Below the pieces are notes generated by a model. That model did no database searches, was not told the origin of the DNA, and was given only the letters and a program-made list of their open reading frames with translations. Positions 1 through 7,867 of a stretch of 33,271 nt of DNA are shown here, one piece after another (within the stretch, counting starts at the first letter, position 1; each line of letters starts with the position of its first letter). A program made the position numbers and the translations under genes. The DNA comes from Bacteroidales bacterium (lineage in GTDB: Bacteria > Bacteroidota > Bacteroidia > Bacteroidales > WCHB1-69), in contig JAGAEQ010000054.1 in the NCBI GenBank assembly GCA_017613015.1, positions 1-33,271 of the forward strand, in the 5' to 3' direction.

Positions 1-423
1 GAAGTAGTCGGCGTCGGCGGGGACGGTCCAGCCCTTCGGGATGTAGCTGTAGGTCTTGTCTTCGCTGCTGGCCACAATCACGGTTTCACCGAAGTTCTTG
101 GCCTCTTTGGCAGCCTTCTTGGCCCAAACGCCGGACTGCTGGTAGGCAGCCTTCTTGTTGAGCTGGTTGGCGGGGACATCCATGAATCAGGTGCTGGCAC
201 CGCCACCGAGGAAGAGGATTTCGTACTCAGCGGGGATGTTCAGCAGGTCGCGCCAAAGCTGGCGGGTTTCTTCCATAGTACGTTCCCAACCGGGGGTACG
301 GTGAGAGATCTCGAGGAGGCCGATACCGGTGTTGTCAAAGTCGCGGATAGCGGCAATGGTGGACTCGATGGCCTCTTTCGGCAGGACGCAGGGGCCTGCG
401 TTGAAATTGTAAGCTGTTTTCAT
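1..423 (-). pseudogene. serC: Phosphoserine aminotransferase, 5' part, interrupted by an in-frame TGA and cut by the window edge
   Basis: SerC is the PLP enzyme that makes 3-phosphoserine from 3-phosphohydroxypyruvate and glutamate in serine biosynthesis (also used in pyridoxine synthesis). The start is the ATG at 423 (MKTAYNFNAGP...), matching the usual SerC N-terminus; residues such as EISHR and FLGGGAST are family hallmarks. At 187-189 the frame reads TGA directly after GGGAST, where the family usually has a coding residue, often Gln. The same frame then continues without any other stop to the window edge with clear SerC sequence ([19 protein letters not shown], later [15 protein letters not shown]). 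So the protein is complete in design but broken by one codon. An ATG at 181-183, right after the TGA, could allow reinitiation. TGA is the normal stop of several intact genes here, so recoding is unlikely. A nonsense mutation or a base error are the simple explanations. Identity is firm; whether the gene is dead is not. Confidence 0.85.
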
Positions 424-473
424 GACTTGTTTTACTATTAATTGTTTTTGTTTGGTTTTGCTATACTTGGAAA

Positions 474-857
474 TTATTTTTTCTTGCAAAGGATGTCAAC
501 CACCTGCACCTGCTCGCCGCTCACCGCATAAGAGGCGGTACGGGCCTTGTAGGTCTCCGGCTCGGCAAACAGCTCCGTTTCCGTGTGGACGACGGAAATC
601 TGGTAGCTGCCATCCTTCAAATTCGAGAAGGAATAGGTGCCGTTAGAAGCGGCATTCGTCTGGGCAACAGCGGATTCAGCCTTATCGTTGTGCAAACGCA
701 CCTCCGCGCCCTTCGCCGGATGGGTCTCCTCCAAATCCGCATCATAGAAGGTAATGGTGCCTTTAATGGTGTTTTTGTCTTTCACTTCTTCTTTCTCCTT
801 GCAGCCGGCCATGACTAAAAGGCTGCATGCCATCAGGGTGACGAACAGTTTTTTCAT
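474..857 (-). CDS. Small lipoprotein with a carboxypeptidase-regulatory-like beta-sandwich
   Basis: A 127-residue protein. The N-terminus MKKLFVTLMACSLLVMAGCKE is a lipoprotein signal peptide with lipobox VMAGC (Cys18), so it is probably lipidated. The charged stretch after the Cys (KEKEEVKDK) acts as a linker. The rest has the pattern of a carboxypeptidase-regulatory or SdrB-like domain: GTITFYDAD, KGAEVRLHN, then NGTYSFSNLKDGSYQISV. Such domains are small prealbumin-like folds used as stalks or binding modules on exported proteins. It lies 50 bases upstream of the serC start on the same strand, so serC may be co-transcribed. The ATG at 857 is preceded by a -7 box at 886-893. No enzymatic residues are visible and its function is unknown. 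Confidence 0.85.
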   Translation of the reverse strand: MKKLFVTLMACSLLVMAGCKEKEEVKDKNTIKGTITFYDADLEETHPAKGAEVRLHNDKAESAVAQTNAASNGTYSFSNLKDGSYQISVVHTETELFAEPETYKARTASYAVSGEQVQVVDILCKKK

Positions 858-885
858 AATCGTTTTTTATGTTTTAAATCCGATG

Positions 886-893
886 CAAAAGTA
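886..893 (-). promoter_or_regulatory. Bacteroidota -7 promoter box for the lipoprotein gene
   Basis: Reads TACTTTTG on the minus strand, an exact TAnnTTTG match. A T-run at 911-915, 17 bases upstream, is where the less conserved -33 element would sit. The leader to the ATG at 857 would be roughly 20-25 bases. Confidence 0.6.
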
Positions 894-937
894 GTCAAAT
901 TTATTATAGGAAAAACGTTTTGCACCCCTTTTTTTCC

Positions 938-945
938 TACCTTTG
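938..945 (+). promoter_or_regulatory. Bacteroidota -7 promoter box for the AddB-like gene
   Basis: Reads TACCTTTG, an exact TAnnTTTG match, with TTTTG at 918-922 as a possible -33 element at somewhat short spacing. Transcription would begin near 951-953. This puts the TTG at 943 inside the promoter and supports the ATG at 967 as start. It is back to back with the lipoprotein promoter. Confidence 0.55.
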
Positions 946-966
946 CGCGTTGAAAAAAACAAACGC

Positions 967-3720
967 ATGAGCCGGACACCCTCTTTCCTTCACGAAACCG
1001 CCGCCCACCTGCTGCGGACCTTTCCGGAACTTCAGCGCCACTGCGTGGTGCTGCCCTCCCGCCGTTCGCTGACCGCCTTGCGCGAAGAAGTGCGGAAAGC
1101 GGCGCAGGGAAGCGTGCTGCTGCCTGAAATGCTTTCCATTGCGGACTGGATGTCCGAAATTTCAGGATGCCGTGTCCCGGAGGAGGAGGAGCTGCTGCTG
1201 AGGCTTTTCGAGACGCACCGGGAGCTGCATCCGGACGACGAGGCCTCGTTCCGGCAGTTTGCGGGCAACGCCCAAATGCTGCTGAAGGATTTCAACGACA
1301 TTGACATGTCCCTGGCTGACAGCGGGGCGGTGTTCAAATCCCTGCTGGATATCAAGGAGATGGAAAACACCTTCCGCCCCGAAGAGGAACGGCTTTCGCA
1401 ACGCTACCTCTCCTTCTGCCGCGAACTTCCGGCCTACTACAGCCGCCTGCAAGAAAAACTGCTTTCCGAAGGAAAAGCCTATCAGGGGCTGATGTACCGG
1501 GAAGCCTTCCGCTTAGTGGAAACGCGGGTGAAGGAACTGCCTTTCGAGAAACATATTTTTGTCGGATTCAGTGCTTTGTCGGTGGCGGAGGAGGAAATCA
1601 TGGCGAAACTTTTCTCCATGGGAAAGGCGGAAATGATAGTGGACTGCGACGCGGCCTACCTGAACGAGGGGAAAGCCCGGCCCGAAGTCCCGGAACTGGT
1701 AGGAAAATTTATCCAAAGGCTACGGAAACGCCTGCCCATCACCCTGCTATCCCATGACTACCTGCACACGGAGCCCAAGGAAATCCAACTGTTAGGGCTG
1801 CCGCAGGAAAGCAGTCAGGCGGACCTGCTGCCGGCACTGCTGCGCGAGTTCCGGAAAAAGGACCCGGAGGCCACCTGCGTGGTGGCGCTTCCGGACGAAA
1901 AGCTGCTGCTGCCTGTGCTGTACGCGCTTCCCGACGAAGAAATGAACATCAGTATGGAATACCGCATACAGCACACGCCCGTCTACACCCTGCTCCATCA
2001 TTTCCTCGCCGCATGGGAGAACCGGGAACGCTTGGCGCCGGGCAGTGGCAACAAGCTATACCACGCTGACATACGCCATTTCTTCGAAAACAGTTTCCTG
2101 CGGGAGTGCCTGCCCGGGGAAGCGTGGCCGGATTTTTCCAAGGACACCCGCCTTTTCTATACGGAGAACGATTTGCGCCTGCTGCTGCTCCAAGCCGGAA
2201 TGGACGAACCTTCCGTCGCCGGGCTGCATGCGCTGTTTTTTCCGAAGGAGGAAAAAACCTCCCTTGCCGACGCCTTGGACCGGCTGCTGGATTTCATCGA
2301 CCGGGACGGCATACCGGAGACGCACAGGGAGCTGCTGCGCCTCGTGCGGGAGAAGACCCGTCCGCTGTTCCGCCTGATGCAGCGGTGGCCGCTGCACGAC
2401 ACCGCTTCCGCGCGTTTTCTGGCGGAGAACCTCTTGGGCCGGGTTTCCATCCCCTTCCAAAGCGACCACCACAGCCGCTTGCAGTTAGTGGGCATGTTGG
2501 AGACCCGGGCACTTGATTTCGACTACGTGATCCTGCTTTCCGCCAACGAGGGGGTGATTCCCAACGCCAGGACAGAGCGCAGCCTGCTGCCTTTCGACCT
2601 GCGCAAAGCCTACGACCTGCCGACCTTCCAGAACCATGAGGCCATCATGACCTACCATTTTTACCGGCTGCTGCAACGGGCGCACAAGGTGTGCCTGTGC
2701 TACAACATGGACAACCGCAAGGAAGTCAAGGAGAAAAGCCGCCTGCTCCGGCAAATCCAGACTTATTGGGAAGGGCTGCCCAACATCCGCATTCAGGAAT
2801 ACGTCTGCCCGCTGCCCGCCAATGCGGCGGAGCAACAGGAAATTTCCGTCCCCTACACGGCGGACATGAAGGAAACGCTTCAAAACCATGTCTTTTCCCC
2901 CTCCTCTTTGAACACTTACCTGGAATGCCCCTTGAAATTCTACCTGCGCCACCTGCTTTCCCTGAAAAAGCCCGACGAGCCCCAGGAGACCATAGGAGCC
3001 AACACCATGGGGACAGTGCTGCACCGCATATTGGAGAAGCGGCTGAACCCCAACGGCATCCGCTTGGAAACAGAGGGCTTGAAGGAGGAGCTGGTCGCGA
3101 CCTTCTGCGACAAGGAGCTGACCGGCCTTTCCCTGCGTCCGGAAGATGTGTGCCATGAGAAAAACCGCCTGATTCTCGCGCTCTGCCTGCGCTACCTGCG
3201 CGACTACCTGAAGGTGTTCAAGGAGGAATACGCCCGGAACGGAAATCCGGTGCGGAAGGTGGAGGAAAGCATTGACGCCGCCCTGCCCCTTTCCGACGGA
3301 AGCGTTCTGCGTTTCCGGGGCGTCATCGACCGGGTGGACGAGCAAAACGGCATGCCCTGCATCCTGGACTACAAAACCGGGAAAGTGGAGGAGAAAACGC
3401 TGCAAGCGGACGACATGGCGTCCCTTTTCGACGGCAGCCACAAGGAAGCCCTGCAACTCATGCTTTACCTTTTCGCCAAACACCGCATGGAAGGGATTCC
3501 CCGCCTGCGAGGCGAAATCATCGCTTTCCAGCATCAGGGCAAGTGCCTGCCGCTACGCGTTCAAGGAAAGGAAGTGTTTGAGGCCGAAGATTTCCAAGAA
3601 TTTGAAAGCCATTTGGCCGAACTGCTTGCGCAGCTGAGGAAAAACGAAAACCGTTTCACGCCCACTACAGAAGTGCAGCGTTGCACCTACTGCGATTTCA
3701 AGCCTTTTTGCGGTAGATAG
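967..3720 (+). CDS. AddB-like PD-(D/E)XK nuclease with iron-sulphur staple
   Basis: A 917-residue protein of the AddB/RecB-nuclease type that in Bacteroidota works in recombinational repair of double-strand breaks with an AddA helicase. The N-terminal two thirds have superfamily I-like architecture, but I see no Walker A P-loop where AddB has one (the region reads VVLPSRRSLTALREE), so this half is probably not an active motor. The nuclease is at the C-terminus: GTVLHRILE, then D788 in GVIDRVD, D801-Y-K803 (LDYKTG), and the QxxxY-like QLMLY. Four Cys, C654 (LECPLKF) and C906, C909, C915 (CTYCDFKPFC), match the AddB 4Fe-4S staple. The start is ATG 967 because the promoter overlaps the upstream TTG. 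The last 23 bases overlap the convergent symporter gene. No AddA is adjacent on this side, which is unusual because the two are often neighbours. The family is firm; the symbol addB is withheld because the family is divergent. Confidence 0.88.
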   Translation: MSRTPSFLHETAAHLLRTFPELQRHCVVLPSRRSLTALREEVRKAAQGSVLLPEMLSIADWMSEISGCRVPEEEELLLRLFETHRELHPDDEASFRQFAGNAQMLLKDFNDIDMSLADSGAVFKSLLDIKEMENTFRPEEERLSQRYLSFCRELPAYYSRLQEKLLSEGKAYQGLMYREAFRLVETRVKELPFEKHIFVGFSALSVAEEEIMAKLFSMGKAEMIVDCDAAYLNEGKARPEVPELVGKFIQRLRKRLPITLLSHDYLHTEPKEIQLLGLPQESSQADLLPALLREFRKKDPEATCVVALPDEKLLLPVLYALPDEEMNISMEYRIQHTPVYTLLHHFLAAWENRERLAPGSGNKLYHADIRHFFENSFLRECLPGEAWPDFSKDTRLFYTENDLRLLLLQAGMDEPSVAGLHALFFPKEEKTSLADALDRLLDFIDRDGIPETHRELLRLVREKTRPLFRLMQRWPLHDTASARFLAENLLGRVSIPFQSDHHSRLQLVGMLETRALDFDYVILLSANEGVIPNARTERSLLPFDLRKAYDLPTFQNHEAIMTYHFYRLLQRAHKVCLCYNMDNRKEVKEKSRLLRQIQTYWEGLPNIRIQEYVCPLPANAAEQQEISVPYTADMKETLQNHVFSPSSLNTYLECPLKFYLRHLLSLKKPDEPQETIGANTMGTVLHRILEKRLNPNGIRLETEGLKEELVATFCDKELTGLSLRPEDVCHEKNRLILALCLRYLRDYLKVFKEEYARNGNPVRKVEESIDAALPLSDGSVLRFRGVIDRVDEQNGMPCILDYKTGKVEEKTLQADDMASLFDGSHKEALQLMLYLFAKHRMEGIPRLRGEIIAFQHQGKCLPLRVQGKEVFEAEDFQEFESHLAELLAQLRKNENRFTPTTEVQRCTYCDFKPFCGR

Positions 3721-4870
3721 TGTCCACAATCAGCGCAATGGCGCCGTCCCCCGTGACATTGCAGGCCGTTCCGAAACTGTCCATGGTAATGTACAGGGCT
3801 ATCATCATGCCGAGCAAGGTCTCATCGAAACCGAGCATGGAGGCGAGCAGCCCCAAGGCAGCCATGATGGCGCCGCCGGGAACACCGGGCGCAGCCACCA
3901 TAGTGACACCGAGCATGCAGATAAAGCCCGCAAACGTACCCAAGTCACCGGACAGACCGCCCATCAGCACAATGGCATAGGCGCAGGCGACGATTTTCAG
4001 CGTGCTTCCGGCCAAATGGATGGTGGCACACAGGGGTATGACGAAATCCGCTATGCCTTCGCTCACCCCGTTTTTCTTGGCCTGCGCCAGCGTCACCGGG
4101 ATGGTCGCCGCCGAAGATTGGGTGCCCAAGGCCGTCACATAGGCGGAAAGCATGTTCCACAGGCAGCGGAAGGGATTTTTCCGGGCCACGGTGCCGGCCA
4201 CTAAGAACTGGAGCAGCAGCCAGACGATGTGAATGGCGAAAATGACCGCAATCACCTTGATGAACACTTGCAGAATATGCCCCACCTCGCCTTCGGCGCA
4301 GAGTTTCATGAAAATGCCGAAAATATACAGCGGAAACAAGGGAATCACCACCTTGGCGATGGTCAGGGTGACCACCTCCCTGAATTCCGAAAGCACGGAT
4401 TTAAAGACACTTCCTTGCACGGCGGCCAACCCCAGCCCCAAGACAAAAGCCAGTATCAGCGCGGACATCACCCCCATGACAGGCGGCATCTCAATGGTGA
4501 AATAAGGCGCAATGGACTCCGCCCCCATTTCCGTTGCTCCGGACGCATACATGCCGGGGTACAGAAACGAAGGGTACACCCCCACGCAGATGGCATAGGC
4601 GAAAAATCCGGCCAATATGGTTGAAAAATAAGCCAATAGCGCGGTGATGCCCAGCAAGCGTCCCGCCCCTCGCCCCAACTCGGCAATGCCGGGAGCCACC
4701 AATCCAATGATAATCAACGGGATAATAAAATTCAGAAAATTGCCGAACACGGCATTGAAGGTGAAAAACACACGCATCAGCCACATGGGAAGGAAATAGG
4801 AGCAGCCTATCCCCAGGGCAATGGCAATAATCACTTTGGGCAGCAAACCCATTCGGAAGGACTTTTTCAT
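3698..4870 (-). CDS. Dicarboxylate/amino acid:cation symporter (DAACS family)
   Basis: A 390-residue inner-membrane protein of the GltPh/GltP fold, slightly shorter than typical members. HP1 carries SSAAT (252-256). HP2 carries APGVPGGA (327-334). TM8 has D364, T368, N371 and D375, in exact register with D394, T398, N401 and D405 of GltPh. The arginine that binds the substrate side-chain carboxylate (R397 in GltPh) is Gly367 here, and the TM7 NMDGT motif reads HLAGS (285-289). An acidic amino acid is therefore an unlikely substrate; a neutral amino acid is more plausible. The start ATG overlaps the upstream stop as ATGA, so translation is probably coupled to the preceding gene, and it is last in the uvrA-led run. 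Its end overlaps the convergent AddB-like gene by 23 bases. Confidence 0.88.
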   Translation of the reverse strand: MKKSFRMGLLPKVIIAIALGIGCSYFLPMWLMRVFFTFNAVFGNFLNFIIPLIIIGLVAPGIAELGRGAGRLLGITALLAYFSTILAGFFAYAICVGVYPSFLYPGMYASGATEMGAESIAPYFTIEMPPVMGVMSALILAFVLGLGLAAVQGSVFKSVLSEFREVVTLTIAKVVIPLFPLYIFGIFMKLCAEGEVGHILQVFIKVIAVIFAIHIVWLLLQFLVAGTVARKNPFRCLWNMLSAYVTALGTQSSAATIPVTLAQAKKNGVSEGIADFVIPLCATIHLAGSTLKIVACAYAIVLMGGLSGDLGTFAGFICMLGVTMVAAPGVPGGAIMAALGLLASMLGFDETLLGMMIALYITMDSFGTACNVTGDGAIALIVDTIYRKKA

Positions 4871-6012
4871 AGTGCTGTTTTTGGTTCGGTAATCTCGTAA
4901 AAAAGACGGCTTTCTATCGGAAACTCCCGGTTCAGCTCACCGGAATAGAAAAAATCGTTTCCTATCAGGCCGAAGGTGTAGCGGCGGCCGTTCACCTCAA
5001 TAATGGAACCTCCGCATTGGGGGTCGGGATGCGGACGGGAGACCCCGAAACCCAGATTGAACAAGGTAAACAGTATGTCGGGGCGGTTGGAGATATCATA
5101 ACCGCTGCGTTTCCACTGCCACATGGTCTGTTTCAGTATGCAGGCGGTGTACAGATAGGAGTAGAAATGGTCGCGTTCGTTGAGGAAACGCGCCATCCGA
5201 AGCTCCTGAAGGGCGGGCTCGTCCAGAGAATCCGGATAGTCCAACAGATGGGCGTAGGCTTCCCCCATATAAAAAAGCGAGGCCGTATCCCGAAGGTTAC
5301 GCTCCACCTTGATGGCGGTAGGCTCCTTGATGCCATTGACACCCAAAGAGAACTGCGACTGCACCGTCAGGGCGACCGGCCCCAGGTGCTGTTTGAGGTA
5401 TTCGCGCTTCCGGGCGGTCTGGAAAAGCCGCACCTGCTCCCCTACCGTACAGCCCGCAATCAGGCGGGCGTCCACCCCCGTCAAGGCCGCCGCCCGGCGA
5501 ATGGCGGCGGTATCGCGCACCAGCGCGTCTTTCAGCTTCTCCCAATTGGATTCATTCATCCACGGGATGAGATGACCCTCCGCCCTTTGGCATCCGGACT
5601 GCGCCAACAGCCGCTCCATGTCTTTCACAAGCGTTTCGTAGACGGTGGGCACGGAATCCCCGTGCAGGTACATGCCCGCCGCGTAAAGCATACGCCGCAG
5701 CGCCTCCGGATCGTCGCAGCGGGAGGCGGCATCCCGGATCAGACGGGCGTTGTAGGGGTAGAAACACCCCAAAACCGCCAGACGCAGGTGGCTTTCCGCA
5801 TCAAAGAAGGCGGAATCCTCCGCCGCATCCGACGAGGGACGGGCACTGTATTCGGCGAGGTAGCGGTTGTTCTTGTCCACGCCGCCCGCGTTGTTGCTGA
5901 CACCCAGCTTATACAGCAGCCAAGCCCCGGTAATGGCTATTCCGGTCAATGCAAACAGATGCATCACAATCTGATAGATTTTCTGCCCGCGTCCGTAGTC
6001 TTTCCACTTCAT
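4867..6012 (-). CDS. Membrane-anchored protein with a lysozyme/transglycosylase-like segment, function unknown
   Basis: A 381-residue protein. One transmembrane helix at about 14-36 (MHLFALTGIAITGAWLLYKL) follows a basic N-terminus, so the rest is probably periplasmic. Residues 176-240 resemble the core of lysozyme-fold transglycosylases: LTGVDARLIAGCTVGEQ, with E192 where the catalytic glutamate would fall, then a SLGVNGIKEPTAI stretch (222-234) that recalls the S-x-G-x-x-Q-[IL] region. The C-terminus (PQCGGSIIEVNGRRYTFG) is of unknown type. The assignment is by pattern only; a glycan-cleaving role at the envelope is a guess. The ATG at 6012 is chosen over an upstream TTG at 6039 because it avoids overlap with the U32 gene and has a GGAAT stretch upstream. 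It overlaps the next gene as ATGA. Confidence 0.7.
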   Translation of the reverse strand: MKWKDYGRGQKIYQIVMHLFALTGIAITGAWLLYKLGVSNNAGGVDKNNRYLAEYSARPSSDAAEDSAFFDAESHLRLAVLGCFYPYNARLIRDAASRCDDPEALRRMLYAAGMYLHGDSVPTVYETLVKDMERLLAQSGCQRAEGHLIPWMNESNWEKLKDALVRDTAAIRRAAALTGVDARLIAGCTVGEQVRLFQTARKREYLKQHLGPVALTVQSQFSLGVNGIKEPTAIKVERNLRDTASLFYMGEAYAHLLDYPDSLDEPALQELRMARFLNERDHFYSYLYTACILKQTMWQWKRSGYDISNRPDILFTLFNLGFGVSRPHPDPQCGGSIIEVNGRRYTFGLIGNDFFYSGELNREFPIESRLFYEITEPKTAL

Positions 6013-6022
6013 ATACAAAATT

Positions 6023-7867
6023 TTATTCCTTTTCCACAATCATTTCGCAGCGATCGCAATCAAAACGCAGTCGATAGGTGAACGCGCCGTGCCGCAGGTA
6101 CAGTGGTTCCTGATAAGCCGCGGCCTTTTCCGGATGCCTTTTGGGGCAGGCGGACAAAGCGTCCCGCAGACAGTAGCGGCAGCGCATCAGTGCCTTGGAA
6201 TCCCCTGGAATGTCCGCGTTTCCGGCTTCCATGGCCGGTTCCACACGCTCCGCGCCGTGTTCGAGATAAAACTGCAAGGCTTTCCCGTTCAGTACATTGG
6301 CTGTATAATCCAACCCCCCTTCCGGTGAAAGCGAAGGATAGCGCACCGGCTTTTCCGTGCGAAGCACATCCGCCGGACGGCTGTCCGAACGCCGCTGTTC
6401 CAACAAAGCGGCCGCTTCGCGGCGCATGCCCGCCAACAAAGCGGAGGGGATAAACCAGTTTTGGGAGAAATCAAGCGTTATGCCGAGCGGATCGAAGGGT
6501 GTGCCTCCCCATTTGCCCAACTGGCTACGGATCTGCTGTTCCGCCATGGCGGCTTTTTCAGCGACCTGCTTTTCCGCCGGACGCTCCACCCGGACCGAAC
6601 AACCCTCCTCATCGGTGAGGGAAAGGGAGAATCCCTGAGACGTTTCAGCCAGACGCATCCGCAAGCCAATCAGACGGCGGGCGGTCTCCCCTTGCAGCTG
6701 GCGGGCGAACAGCCTGTCCTCGTTGCGGAACAGCACCGTGCCGACGCCAATGCCCGAAACCGTTTCCGAAAGGAAGAGCGTCCCGTTCTCCACCCTGTTC
6801 ACGCGGAAGCCCTGCAAGCGGCCTTCCGCGTCAAGGCAGCACAGCCCGTCGCCATTATGTATATTCTGGCGCATGCGAACCTTCAGGCTGCGCGGACGCG
6901 CCTCCACCACCTCCGCCACTTCCTCCCCCATGGATTTCGGAGTGTCGAAATTGGCCATGGGCGTGCGTTTCCCTTGCAAAAAATAATCCGTGCCCCCCCT
7001 ATGGAAAGTGCGCTTGGGGTTGGGGATAAAATCCGCGTACACCTTCCCCAAGGAAGCCTTCACCCGGTCGGGACGGCCTTCCAGCACGGCATCCAAGCGG
7101 CGACGGTAGTACAAAGTGACGTTTTTGACATAATCCGCATCCTTCAGGCGGCCTTCTATCTTCAAAGAAGTGACACCGGCATCCAGCAGCGCGGCCAAAT
7201 CGTCCGAGCGGTCCATATCCTTCAGCGAAAGCAGGTGTTTCCCGGCCATCAAGGTGTGCCGGTCCGCATCCAACAAATCATAGGGAAGACGACAGTATTG
7301 GGCGCAACGCCCCCGATTGGCCGAACGTCCGCAGGAGGCCTGGCTCATGTAGCATTGTCCGCTGTAACTCACACAAAGGGAACCATGTACAAAAACCTCC
7401 AACTCCACATCGGTCTGGCGGTGAATGGCGGCTATCTGCGCCAAGGAAAGCTCCCTGGCAAGCACCACACGGCGGAAACCCACCTCGGAAAGGAAACGCA
7501 CCTTGGCCGCATCGCGGTTGTCGGTCTGCGTGCTGGCATGCAGGGCGATGGGCGGCAAATCCATGCGGAGCAGCCCCATGTCCTGAATAATCAGCGCGTC
7601 CACCCCCATTTCGTAGCAGCGCACCGCCATTTGTCGCGCCTCCTCCAATTCATTGTCGTACAGCAATGTATTGAGCGCAACCAAGACCTTAGCCTTGTAC
7701 AAATGGGCGTAACGCAACAATTTTTCTATCGATTCCCAGGAATTTCCGGCAGCGGCCCTTGCGCTGAAACGGGGCGCACCGATGTAGACGGCGTCCGCAC
7801 CATGGCGTATGGCCTGTATGCCGCATTCGCGGTCTTTGGCCGGGCTGAGCAGTTCCACGGGGTTCAT
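6023..7867 (-). CDS. U32 peptidase-family protein, RlhA/TrhP-type RNA hydroxylation factor
   Basis: A 614-residue member of the U32 family. Despite the name, studied members (TrhP, RlhA) carry out prephenate-dependent hydroxylation of tRNA U34 or 23S rRNA C2501 rather than proteolysis. The N-terminal barrel starts [11 protein letters not shown] and the family signature lies at 157-175 (EVFVHGSLCVSYSGQCYMS). C165, C172, C179, C188 and C192 are in the right region to bind the iron-sulphur cluster of these enzymes. The length is closer to RlhA than to the shorter TrhP. A C-terminal Cys-rich segment (CRYCLRDALSACPKR, then CDRCE near the end) may bind another metal. The start ATG overlaps the uvrA stop as ATGA, so it should be translationally coupled to uvrA. 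RNA target not decidable from the sequence. Confidence 0.88.
   Translation of the reverse strand: MNPVELLSPAKDRECGIQAIRHGADAVYIGAPRFSARAAAGNSWESIEKLLRYAHLYKAKVLVALNTLLYDNELEEARQMAVRCYEMGVDALIIQDMGLLRMDLPPIALHASTQTDNRDAAKVRFLSEVGFRRVVLARELSLAQIAAIHRQTDVELEVFVHGSLCVSYSGQCYMSQASCGRSANRGRCAQYCRLPYDLLDADRHTLMAGKHLLSLKDMDRSDDLAALLDAGVTSLKIEGRLKDADYVKNVTLYYRRRLDAVLEGRPDRVKASLGKVYADFIPNPKRTFHRGGTDYFLQGKRTPMANFDTPKSMGEEVAEVVEARPRSLKVRMRQNIHNGDGLCCLDAEGRLQGFRVNRVENGTLFLSETVSGIGVGTVLFRNEDRLFARQLQGETARRLIGLRMRLAETSQGFSLSLTDEEGCSVRVERPAEKQVAEKAAMAEQQIRSQLGKWGGTPFDPLGITLDFSQNWFIPSALLAGMRREAAALLEQRRSDSRPADVLRTEKPVRYPSLSPEGGLDYTANVLNGKALQFYLEHGAERVEPAMEAGNADIPGDSKALMRCRYCLRDALSACPKRHPEKAAAYQEPLYLRHGAFTYRLRFDCDRCEMIVEKE

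Noticed and set aside
187..189. Selenocysteine or reassigned TGA in serC
   Set aside because: No known SerC uses selenocysteine, I see no obvious supporting hairpin downstream, and TGA terminates many intact genes in this window.
943..966. TTG start at 943 for the AddB-like protein
   Set aside because: It falls within the TAnnTTTG promoter box, upstream of the expected transcript start.
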